Shown here: positions 57,877 to 64,000 of the stretch, one piece after another
Numbering within the stretch: the first letter of the stretch is position 1
Layout of the letters: every line of letters begins with the position of its first letter
Origin: Streptomyces diastatochromogenes
Lineage (GTDB): Bacteria; Actinomycetota; Actinomycetes; Streptomycetales; Streptomycetaceae
Direction: 5' to 3'
Assembly: GCF_002242805.1 (NCBI RefSeq)
Contig: NZ_MCGQ01000007.1
Span: forward strand, 310,001 to 374,000
DNA: 64,000 nucleotides
Position numbers and translations under genes: made by a program
The notes under the pieces: model-generated
Told to the model about the DNA's origin: nothing
Database searches by the model: none
What the model saw: only the letters and a program-made list of their open reading frames with translations

Positions 57877-58824
57877 TCAGCCGATGGCGATGCGGGGATG
57901 GGCGCCGGGCCGGATCCAGGCCATGATCCGGTCCATCGTGGCGCGCGGCACGGACACACAACCAGCCGTCGCCCCCTTCCCGTTGACGTGCAGGAAGATG
58001 CCGGCGCCGCGACCGGGCGTGGCGGGCCACCGGTTGAAGTTGACGACGAGCGCCTTGGCGTACTGGGTCGGGTAGTTGATCAGATGCTCGCTGCCCCGGT
58101 CGCCGGACTCGGTGAGCGGGAAGTCGGCGCCCGCCGCGGTGTGCATCGAGTTGTAGTACTTGGACTGGGGGTCCTCCACCCACCAGTCCGAGCTGTTGAC
58201 GACGTGGTACGGCATGCTCGTCCCGCCCGCCTCGACCCCGAAGCCCTCGGTGAGCGTGTACGTCCCGGAGGGCGTGGTGTACGTCCCCTGCCGCCGCGTC
58301 GCCCCGTCCGTGACGCCGTTGGAGCCGACCCGGCCGGCACTCGTGCCGAACTGCGCCTTCCAGCCCGAGGCGCCCTTGGCCCAGGCGGTGACGGTGGCGT
58401 AGGAGCCGCTCGCCTTCACGGTGATGAGCTGGGTGGCGTCGCCCGGGGAGGCGGGGACGGGGAAGTTCGGGGCGGCGTAGGCGGCGGGCGGCGCGGTGGT
58501 GGCCTGCTGGGTGACGGCGGTACCCGGGGCCGTACTCGGCGAGGCGGAGGCGTTGCCCTTGCCGCCGTCGTCCTTGGCCTTCGATGAAGCGGAGGCGGAC
58601 GCGGACTTCGAAGGCGAGGACGACGCCGATGCCGACGCCGATGACGACGAGGAGGCACTCGGCGACGCCCCGACCGCGACACTGTCGGACCCGCCCCCGG
58701 CCTGCTGCTCGGCTCCCCCCTCCCCGCCTGGGCCTCCACAGGCCGACGCCGCCAGCAGGACACCGGCGACGGCCGGCGCGACGACGAAGCACGTACGGGC
58801 ACGGGAACGCGAAGAGGGCAGCAC
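57877..58824 (-). CDS. YkuD-type L,D-transpeptidase-like secreted protein
   Basis: 315 residues from GTG 58824 (AAGGG seven bases upstream). N-terminal basic region, hydrophobic core VVAPAVAGVLLAASAC ending in a weak lipobox (Cys29), then a very long Ser/Ala/Lys linker (SASSSSSASASASSSPSKSA). The catalytic domain of about 165 residues has QGTYTTPSGTYTLTEGFGVE, HTAAGADFPLTESG, AGIFLHVNGKGATAGCVSVP. The His and Cys of the family are present, though the usual S-H-G-C reads T-A-G-C. Either a peptidoglycan cross-linker or a relative with another role. Shares a promoter element with the lipoprotein at 59570-60481. Confidence 0.83.
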   Translation of the reverse strand: MLPSSRSRARTCFVVAPAVAGVLLAASACGGPGGEGGAEQQAGGGSDSVAVGASPSASSSSSASASASSSPSKSASASASSKAKDDGGKGNASASPSTAPGTAVTQQATTAPPAAYAAPNFPVPASPGDATQLITVKASGSYATVTAWAKGASGWKAQFGTSAGRVGSNGVTDGATRRQGTYTTPSGTYTLTEGFGVEAGGTSMPYHVVNSSDWWVEDPQSKYYNSMHTAAGADFPLTESGDRGSEHLINYPTQYAKALVVNFNRWPATPGRGAGIFLHVNGKGATAGCVSVPRATMDRIMAWIRPGAHPRIAIG

Positions 58825-58889
58825 GAAGAGACCCTTCGATGGGCAGCGGGAAGTGAAGGAACGGCCGGAAAACGGCGGCCGACCGGAAC

Positions 58890-58906
58890 GAGGGCCGGTT
58901 ATACAG
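58890..58906 (-). promoter_or_regulatory. Promoter element shared by two envelope genes (copy 1)
   Basis: GAGGGCCGGTTATACAG here and GAGGCCCGGTTATACAG at 60517-60533 differ at one base; on the minus strand both give TGTATAACCGG, with TATAAC as a -10 candidate. Confidence 0.6.
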
Positions 58907-58962
58907 CAGCGGTGAACGCGGAGGCGACCGAGGAGACGAACCGGACTCTCCACGCGAACCGC

Positions 58963-59406
58963 TCACCCGGTACGACGGCCGGCCTGCTCCCGCCGCGCCC
59001 GCCCGTGCAGCTTCAGCCAGAAGGTCTGCAACGAGTCCTCCGGACCGCCCGCTTCGAAACGGTTGAGCACCTTGCCGAGCGGGTTCCACACCCGCCCGTC
59101 CGGCATGCGCACGCCCGTCGACTGCCCGAAGTAGGCGCGCTGGTCGGCGTCGAAGTCCACCCACACCGCCCCCGCGCGGCGCACGAGCACCTCACCGACG
59201 TACGCCCCCAGCCCGGACAGCGCGTCCCGCGCCCGCTCCCGGTCGGCGCCGCCCTTGCGCAGCCCGTCGACCAGGAAGTCCACGACCCGCAGACTGCGCT
59301 CGGAGTAGTCCAGCGGCAGCCGGGTGCGGGCAGTGGCACGAGCGACGAAGTCAGCCGCGCACGCACGCATCTCACCCGCGCGCGGTCGTGTATCCACTCC
59401 ACCCAT
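58963..59406 (-). CDS. Hypothetical protein
   Basis: 147-residue soluble protein, no signal peptide, no recognised domain. Helical N-terminal half (MRACAADFVARATARTRLPL, RSLRVVDFLVDGLRKGGADR, ALSGLGAYVGEVLVRRAGAV) then a strand-rich part VWVDFDADQRAYFGQSTGVR and MPDGRVWNPLGKVLNRFEAG. The pattern resembles actinobacterial DUF proteins that are adjacent to membrane or toxin systems, but I cannot name the family. GGGGAA lies seven bases before the ATG. Between two envelope-protein genes in the same orientation. Confidence 0.75.
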   Translation of the reverse strand: MGGVDTRPRAGEMRACAADFVARATARTRLPLDYSERSLRVVDFLVDGLRKGGADRERARDALSGLGAYVGEVLVRRAGAVWVDFDADQRAYFGQSTGVRMPDGRVWNPLGKVLNRFEAGGPEDSLQTFWLKLHGRARREQAGRRTG

Positions 59407-59569
59407 GACAACGTTCCCCGTTCGCTCGGATCAGGGGAGCAGGACCCCGTTCCCCCGTCCACCAAGCGGAATCCGCCTCTCCAACATCACGGGTCACAGA
59501 CGTGTCAATCACCACACGGGAACTCACACCAGACGCACAACCTTCTTACCCTGCCGTGCGTCGCACAGG

Positions 59570-60481
59570 TCACTTCACACCGGACGGCAGGGCCACGTTC
59601 CCGTCGAACACGCCACGGTTGTCGGCCCGTACCTCCTGACTCACCGTGATGTCCCCACCCTGGAACGGCACGAGAAACGTGAACGCGTACCGGTGTGCCA
59701 CGACCCGGTACCCCTGCGCCCCGTCGCCCAGATCCCACGTCTCGGCGAAGCTCCTGAGCGTGATGTGACCGTCGGTCGCCGTCACCCCCGCCTTGCGCAA
59801 CTGCCCCAGCACGGGCTCCACTTCGCGCACCGCCCGCTTGAGCGCGGGACGGTCGCGGGCAGCCGACAACTGCCACCCGGACGCACGCACCCGAAGCCGC
59901 ACGCCCGCCCCCGTACGACTCACCGTCGCACTCTTGGCGTACGCCGCGAACGCGTCCAGCTCGGCCAAGGGGTCCTCGACGTCATTGGCGATGCCGGGCT
60001 CGGAGAGCGCCCCCTTCTTCCACCCCTCGGCGCCCTTCTTGACGTAACCCGTGCCACCGACGACGTACACCACCTCGGGCTCGCGCTCCCCCTTGCTGGT
60101 GGTCACAGTGCCGGTCTGCCGGAGCGCGACCGGGGCGGTGGTCCGGTGCACGGTCGCGGCGTACGTCGCCCCGGACGGCGCCTGCCCCTGCATGACGGCG
60201 GACTCACTGCCCCGCAGGGCGAACGTCCACCCCTTCTCGGCCCCCATGGCCTCCCGGGCACGGGCGACGAACTGCGCGGCGGTCCTGGGCTCCGGCTTCG
60301 GCGTGACCTTCGGCTCGGGTTGAGCCTGCGCGGTCTTCGAGGAAGTGTGCCGACCCGCGGGCTTCCGCTCGCCGTCGTGCGACGAACATCCGGACGACAC
60401 GGCCACGGCAACGGCGACCAACACGACACCGAGGGCAGGGCGCCCATGCGGGCAGAGGGGTTTTCCGGTTCCGGGCAGCAC
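59570..60481 (-). CDS. Putative lipoprotein (LppX/LprG-like layout)
   Basis: 303 residues from GTG 60481 (AAGGG seven bases upstream). Signal peptide with lipobox VSSGC (Cys32), Lys/Pro-rich linker (PEPKVTPKPEPR), and a mature domain with repeated beta strands and helix AAQFVARAREAMGAEKGWTF, EPEVVYVVGGTGYVKKGAEG then WKKGALSEPG. Its YVKKGAEGWKK and DPLAELDAFAAYAK segments resemble actinobacterial lipid-binding lipoproteins in layout, but I do not claim the family. Its promoter matches the YkuD gene promoter. Function unknown. Confidence 0.8.
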   Translation of the reverse strand: MLPGTGKPLCPHGRPALGVVLVAVAVAVSSGCSSHDGERKPAGRHTSSKTAQAQPEPKVTPKPEPRTAAQFVARAREAMGAEKGWTFALRGSESAVMQGQAPSGATYAATVHRTTAPVALRQTGTVTTSKGEREPEVVYVVGGTGYVKKGAEGWKKGALSEPGIANDVEDPLAELDAFAAYAKSATVSRTGAGVRLRVRASGWQLSAARDRPALKRAVREVEPVLGQLRKAGVTATDGHITLRSFAETWDLGDGAQGYRVVAHRYAFTFLVPFQGGDITVSQEVRADNRGVFDGNVALPSGVK

Positions 60482-60845
60482 GAATCAACCCTTCGACAGG
60501 GACGGCGAGTTCGATGGAGGCCCGGTTATACAGGAGCTGCGGAGGGGAGGGCGAGCAGCCGTACGAAGCGGGGCGAACGGGGCCCGTACCGCCGACTAGG
60601 ACTTGTCCGGCCGATCACGGCGTTGGACGGGCAGCACGCTTTGGATATGAGGCGTGCTCGCCCGGTCCGGCCGGGATGGTTGCTGAGGTCGCCCTACCGG
60701 GCGTATCACCCGCTGTGTTCGGTGGTCACAGTCCTGGCTTCCCATGTTGAACACGTTGGCTGGTCTTTGGGGACCTGCTACCCAGGGCAACGGTGTCAGC
60801 CCACACAACTAGGGTTGCTGACCACTGACCTCAAGGGGCTTCACC
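60482..60845. other. 364-base non-coding region with promoter element and possible mobile-element debris
   Basis: Holds the lipoprotein promoter GAGGCCCGGTTATACAG (60517-60533). From about 60595 the sequence GGACTTGTCCGGCCGATCAC opens a stretch of altered composition with no ribosome site or domain in any frame. It reminds me of insertion-sequence end regions in Streptomyces, but no transposase motif or matching opposite end was found. The start of the SUKH gene at 60846 lies at its right end. Confidence 0.45.
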
Positions 60846-61484
60846 ATGGGCATTCATCCCGACGTCGCAGTACTGCTCGATCTCGTGCCGGCAGACTTCG
60901 CAGGCGGCGAGCAGATCGACTGGGCTGGGGCCGAAGTTGCGCTCGGCGCCAAGCTGCCGAGTGACTACAAGGCTCTGCTGGACACATACGGCGTGGGCGA
61001 TATCGGAGAGCTCGTCATTCTGCCTCCACTTCCGAGTGATGTGCGCGGGTGGGAAGGGTGTCACATCGGAGCCATGACGGACGGCCTGCGTGGGCTCTGG
61101 GAGGAGGACGCAGGATTCCCCGACGTGACGCTGGGTGCCGATGCCGTCCTGCCCTGGGGTTCTGGAATGAACGCCAACGAGATGGCTTGGCTCATGAACG
61201 ACCCAGATCCGGACAAGTGGCCTGTCATAGCCTGGCGCCGGCACCGCTCGTGGGGCGAATCGCCGTGGGCCCTGTTCGACTGCAACATGGTCCAGTTCAT
61301 CACCCGCATGATGCTGGGTCAGTTCGACGCTTGCCCACTCGGCGATGCGTCGCTCTGGAAGCGGACAGACACGTTCGTCAGCTGGCGAGAGCAACATCGA
61401 CGGCTCAGGGCCGGACTGGATCCTTCTACAGGCGAGCCCGATCCCTACGCTCACATGTACCCCATCACCGAGGACTGGCCCTGA
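60846..61484 (+). CDS. SMI1/KNR4 (SUKH) family protein, probable toxin immunity protein 1
   Basis: 212 residues. The SUKH core is visible: IDWAGAEVALGAKLPSDYKA then LLDTYGVGDIGELVILPPL; WGSGMNANEMAWLMNDPDPD then KWPVIAWRRHRSWGE corresponds to the loading strand. SUKH proteins neutralise nuclease and other toxins of polymorphic toxin systems by binding. The gene has AAGGGGC just upstream of ATG. Codon use is less GC-biased than in the core region. A strong hairpin follows. No toxin gene is directly upstream; the nuclease toxin end lies 2 kb to the right. Confidence 0.85.
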   Translation: MGIHPDVAVLLDLVPADFAGGEQIDWAGAEVALGAKLPSDYKALLDTYGVGDIGELVILPPLPSDVRGWEGCHIGAMTDGLRGLWEEDAGFPDVTLGADAVLPWGSGMNANEMAWLMNDPDPDKWPVIAWRRHRSWGESPWALFDCNMVQFITRMMLGQFDACPLGDASLWKRTDTFVSWREQHRRLRAGLDPSTGEPDPYAHMYPITEDWP

Positions 61485-61540
61485 TCAGGCCCGGAGCCAG
61501 ATCGCGAGGGCTGCCGCTGTCTCTATGCCGAGGAAAACGT

Positions 61541-61575
61541 GACGATCGCCCCCGGGAATCCCGGGGGCGATCGTC
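61541..61575. terminator. Very strong bidirectional hairpin
   Basis: GACGATCGCCCCCGGGA and TCCCGGGGGCGATCGTC face each other across one base, followed by TTTCA on the plus strand. Between convergent SUKH genes. Confidence 0.9.
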
Positions 61576-61605
61576 TTTCACATGTGGCTGGGACTCAGCG
61601 GCCGA

Positions 61606-62148
61606 TCAGTCGATGCGGTCGTCCAGGCCCAGCACCTCCGGGTGGTCGCTGGGCCAGTTCTTGGGCATGCCCGGCACGTCGATGGTGCGCCCGTACACGC
61701 CGGCCAGGAACGCCACGGCACCGACCGGGAACTCCGACCAGTCGCCGTTGTCTCCGCGGACGACCACCGGCCATGCGTCCGGGTCCGCGGGGCTCGTCCT
61801 CCAGTAGAAGGAGTCCCCCGAATTGGACGCCGCCCAGCTGATCAGGCCTCCCGGCTGCGGGAAGGGAACGTAGTCCTCGGTGTCGCCCATCTCGTACAGA
61901 TCCTGAAGGATCTCGTCCTCCCGGCACGCGGATCCCCACAACGCCTCGTTACCGGGCGTCGGAACGGACACCATAAGGAAGTCGTCGACGACCAGGACCG
62001 GATACGCCTCCGCCAGCGTGCGGAAGTCCGAGGGCAGCGCCGTCCCGAGAGCCGCCTCGAGGGCGGCCCAGTCCACAGCGCGCCCTCCTGGCACACGCCA
62101 CTGCCTCATCGACGGCAGCGCGGCCTCCAGCTCTTCTACCCTCAGCAT
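61606..62148 (-). CDS. SUKH-family probable immunity protein 2
   Basis: 180 residues from ATG 62148 (GAGG 11 bases upstream); GTG 62160 is an alternative. RAVDWAALEAALGTALPSDF then RTLAEAYPVLVVDDFLMVSV are the SUKH N-terminal motifs, and FPQPGGLISWAASNSGDSFY then WRTSPADPDAWPVVVRGDNG the following strand pair. Same fold as the flanking SUKH proteins but quite different in sequence, so likely matched to a different toxin. Convergent with protein 1 and divergent from the DUF1877 gene. Confidence 0.84.
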   Translation of the reverse strand: MLRVEELEAALPSMRQWRVPGGRAVDWAALEAALGTALPSDFRTLAEAYPVLVVDDFLMVSVPTPGNEALWGSACREDEILQDLYEMGDTEDYVPFPQPGGLISWAASNSGDSFYWRTSPADPDAWPVVVRGDNGDWSEFPVGAVAFLAGVYGRTIDVPGMPKNWPSDHPEVLGLDDRID

Positions 62149-62295
62149 GTCGTCAGTCACCTCAAGTCTTCCTGCCGGGAGCGTACGGGTGGGATTCCGG
62201 GCTAGGAGACGGGACGTCTCGCCGTCAGTGCCGTCGAGTAGGTTCCGTCCGTTCGGCCCGACAGGCGAGCCGAACGGACGGGAGGACTCGTCGCC

Positions 62296-62793
62296 GTGAG
62301 CATCCACCTACACCTGCGCGCCGTCGCGGAATCCGAGATCCGGGACGACCACACCTGGCTTGCGGCGTTCATGTGGGAGGCCTGGGAAAACCACCCCGAC
62401 GAGTACGCAGCGGGCATCGCCGACTCCATCGACAAGGTCTGGCACTCCGTCAATGACCTCTATGCCGCTGCCGATGCCCGCTCTGTGGATACCGACAAAC
62501 CTTGGACGTTGCCGATTTACGGCGGACGCCCCGTGGCACACAGCGCCGAGGCCGACACCTCCAACCCGCCCCTGATGATTCTGGAGCGGCCTGGGGTGTC
62601 ACAGGCCGCACGCTTCCTCGCGAACGTCTCTTTCGACGAGTTGTGGAACGTCGCCGGCGCCAAGCTCGGCGGCTACGGCCGAGACGAGGCGGAGGCCAGG
62701 CAGGAGTTCCTCGACCATCACAGGGACCTGCAAGGGTTCTACGGGCGAGCGGCTGCAGCAGGCCACGCCGTGGTCAAGGCGGTGTGGGCCTAG
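62296..62793 (+). CDS. DUF1877 (YfbM-like) protein
   Basis: 165 residues beginning MSIHLHLRAVAESEI, typical of the DUF1877/YfbM family. IDKVWHSVNDLYAAADARSV then WTLPIYGGRPVAHSAEADTS (the P-I-x-G-G-x-x family motif), SQAARFLANVSFDELWNVAG and HHRDLQGFYGRAAAAGHAVV follow. Function is unknown; family members are often found beside immunity-type genes. The GTG start lies on GGACTCGTCGCC with weak ribosome binding. Divergent from SUKH gene 2. Confidence 0.82.
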   Translation: MSIHLHLRAVAESEIRDDHTWLAAFMWEAWENHPDEYAAGIADSIDKVWHSVNDLYAAADARSVDTDKPWTLPIYGGRPVAHSAEADTSNPPLMILERPGVSQAARFLANVSFDELWNVAGAKLGGYGRDEAEARQEFLDHHRDLQGFYGRAAAAGHAVVKAVWA

Positions 62794-62808
62794 CTGGTCA
62801 TGTGCTGG

Positions 62809-62886
62809 TTACAGCCATTCGTTGATGGCTGCGACCTGCGCGGTTGCTTCGTAGCGGACGGCGAGTCTCTCGTCCCAGCCGAAGTG
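62809..62886 (-). pseudogene. Possible transposase C-terminal remnant
   Basis: A 25-codon minus-strand frame ends DERLAVRYEATAQVAAINEW-L-stop. The pattern R-L-A-x-R-Y-E-x-x-A/V-x-V-A-A-x-x-x-W-L recalls the C-terminal end of IS5-type transposases. It has no start and no upstream continuation; the neighbouring SUKH gene cuts it off. Offered as a scrap of a mobile element. Confidence 0.4.
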
Positions 62887-62888
62887 GC

Positions 62889-63425
62889 TCAGTACGTCCG
62901 GTAGTAAGGCTCCCCGACAGACCCCGCGATCCCGAAAGGCGAGAACTCGGCGTCCGCCACCACCCGGTAGATGAATTCCGAGGCGGTCATGTCGAATCGC
63001 TGAAACGGTTCCAGCGGGTCAACGCGAGCCACAATCGGCCAGGTCGAGGGATCCGTCGCGGTATCGGCCAGCCAGTAGTACTCCTCCTCGATGAAGGAAT
63101 AGCCCCACTGAACCAACCCCTTGCCGCTCTCCACCTCGCCCGCCCCGAGGATTCCGTACGGCTCGAACATCCGCCGACTGTCCGGGTTCCCCCGGACAGC
63201 TTTCAGCAACTTCTCATGGTTGGCGGGGACAGATTCCGACCCGCCCTGCGCCTTGAGCAGCATGACATGGTCACAGAAAGCGCCCCACTCGGAGAAACGG
63301 CGACGCAGTTCCTTGAAGTCGGCCGGCAGAGGGGCACCCAGGGCCTGTTCGGCTTCCGACCAGTCGGGTTCGCCGGGCTCGGCGTCCCAACCGGTCTCCG
63401 CCACCAGACGATCGACCCATTCCAT
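62889..63425 (-). CDS. SUKH-family probable immunity protein 3
   Basis: 178 residues from ATG 63425, with GGAGG seven bases upstream (GTG 63431 would overlap the site). EPDWSEAEQALGAPLPADFK then ELRRRFSEWGAFCDHVMLLK is the SUKH start, and GKGLVQWGYSFIEEEYYWLA then DPSTWPIVARVDP the C-terminal strand set. It lies 77 bases downstream of the toxin nuclease end on the same strand, the standard toxin-then-immunity order, so it is the best candidate cognate immunity protein. Confidence 0.87.
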   Translation of the reverse strand: MEWVDRLVAETGWDAEPGEPDWSEAEQALGAPLPADFKELRRRFSEWGAFCDHVMLLKAQGGSESVPANHEKLLKAVRGNPDSRRMFEPYGILGAGEVESGKGLVQWGYSFIEEEYYWLADTATDPSTWPIVARVDPLEPFQRFDMTASEFIYRVVADAEFSPFGIAGSVGEPYYRTY

Positions 63426-63502
63426 ATGCACCCCTCCGCGCGGCTGACTTGGCTATGCAGCCCATAAGCCTTTCATGGCCTTATAGACCGATTGCAACTT
63501 CG

Positions 63503-64000
63503 TCAGGGCTTGTTCAGAATTGTCTGGTTGACTATCTGGACTCCTGTCGAAGTATAGGCCGTCATTGTAACACCCGACGGAATCGGGTTGGTGGAGTTTT
63601 CATAGATCGGAATCGACGAATAGTAGACGGTATTCCCCGCCGCAATCGAATCTGCGATCTTCTGCTCCGCCCCGGACATGACCGGGGAATTGGCATTCCG
63701 GTACAGCGGAACGAGATTGCGCCGGTCCGTGCCGCTGCCGCCGAGCTGACGCGCCAGCAGATGGCCGCGGTTCATCGTGGGGTCGTTCCCCAGTTTGAAG
63801 CCCGGAGGGACGCTGTCCCAGAACCCTGGGGTCGAGGGCGGCCACGGTGCGTTGCTACCCATGATCTTCGTGTCCGGTCCGTTCAGCACCGAGTCCCCGT
63901 TCTTGTCGGTGTAGTTGAACCCACCGGCGGTGAGACAGGCGAACGCGCCAGTGGCTCGCCCCTGCTGATCGAGCGGGGCGTAGTAGGTCATGCTCGTACC
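63503..64000 (-). CDS. C-terminal nuclease domain of polymorphic toxin (DNA/RNA endonuclease NS_2 type), N-terminus outside window
   Basis: The minus-strand frame runs off the right edge. GPDTKIMGSNAPWPPSTPGF, then the catalytic PTMNRGHLLARQLGGSGTDR (N-R-G-H-L with the active-site His) and NLVPLYRNANSPVMSGAEQK, then TVYYSSIPIYENSTNPIPSG match DNA/RNA non-specific endonuclease domains found at the ends of WXG/RHS-type and other polymorphic toxins. Only about 165 residues are seen; the delivery and repeat regions must lie beyond 64000. The SUKH gene immediately downstream supports toxin identity. Base composition is lower in GC than the core. Confidence 0.82.
   Translation of the reverse strand, partial: GTSMTYYAPLDQQGRATGAFACLTAGGFNYTDKNGDSVLNGPDTKIMGSNAPWPPSTPGFWDSVPPGFKLGNDPTMNRGHLLARQLGGSGTDRRNLVPLYRNANSPVMSGAEQKIADSIAAGNTVYYSSIPIYENSTNPIPSGVTMTAYTSTGVQIVNQTILNKP

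Noticed and set aside
60595..60840. Insertion sequence
   Set aside because: No transposase reading frame, no matched inverted ends and no target duplication could be found; only a resemblance.

Overview
The window is high-GC, densely packed actinobacterial chromosome, almost certainly Streptomyces. Support for this comes from GTG/TTG starts, many ATGA/GTGA overlaps, leaderless promoters and an afsQ1-afsQ2-sigQ locus. From memory, the gene order matches the S. coelicolor neighbourhood of about SCO4870 to SCO4916; this was not checked by a search. No tRNA, rRNA or CRISPR array was seen, and the only mobile-element signals are weak remnants near the right end.

Layout. (1) 1-31.5 kb is a nucleoside salvage and catabolism region: a phosphomannomutase/phosphoglucomutase tail, deoC, a two-gene aldehyde dehydrogenase unit that looks like a split ALDH16, a uridine-kinase-like protein, adenosine deaminase, a five-gene nucleoside ABC transporter-cdd-deoA operon and two tandem BMP-type binding lipoproteins. 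A palindrome, CTACGCGCGTAG or a close variant, lies at the promoters of deoC, add, the transporter operon and both lipoprotein genes, so these scattered units probably form one regulon. (2) Embedded in it are afsQ1/afsQ2/sigQ with a visible AfsQ1 box, a LysR/MFS pair, and a second DnaN-like clamp followed by a SigG-like ECF sigma factor. The last two genes carry near-perfect PafBC-type DNA-damage promoters. (3) 31.7-34.2 kb holds a methyltransferase and a membrane Ser/Thr kinase. (4) 34.4-47.9 kb is a cell-surface glycopolymer locus: NeuB without its SAF domain, a CMP-sialic/Kdn synthetase fused to a HAD phosphatase, several glycosyltransferases, a GT8-TPR-pyruvyltransferase fusion, and a TPR protein whose C-terminus carries animal-type (GT29) sialyltransferase motifs, with an acyltransferase and a methyltransferase. 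The best reading is a Kdn-containing teichulosonic acid, a wall polymer known from Streptomyces. (5) 47.9-54 kb holds a TetR/flavin monooxygenase pair with twin operators, a LysE exporter, a Uma2 protein, an acyl-CoA mutase large subunit with methylmalonyl-type residues but no B12 domain, and an L,D-transpeptidase. (6) 54-60.5 kb has two tandem paralogous ECF sigma/membrane-partner pairs, a YkuD protein and a lipoprotein. (7) 60.8-64 kb is an accessory toxin-immunity island: three SUKH proteins, a DUF1877 protein, a possible transposase scrap and the C-terminal nuclease domain of a polymorphic toxin running off the edge.

How it works together: BMP lipoproteins and the ABC transporter import nucleosides; Add, Cdd and DeoA deaminate or phosphorolyse them; DeoC cleaves deoxyribose-5-phosphate to glyceraldehyde-3-phosphate and acetaldehyde, which the ALDH unit can oxidise. 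The glycopolymer locus makes CMP-Kdn (NeuB, then HAD, then NeuA domains) and supplies candidate polymerising and decorating enzymes.
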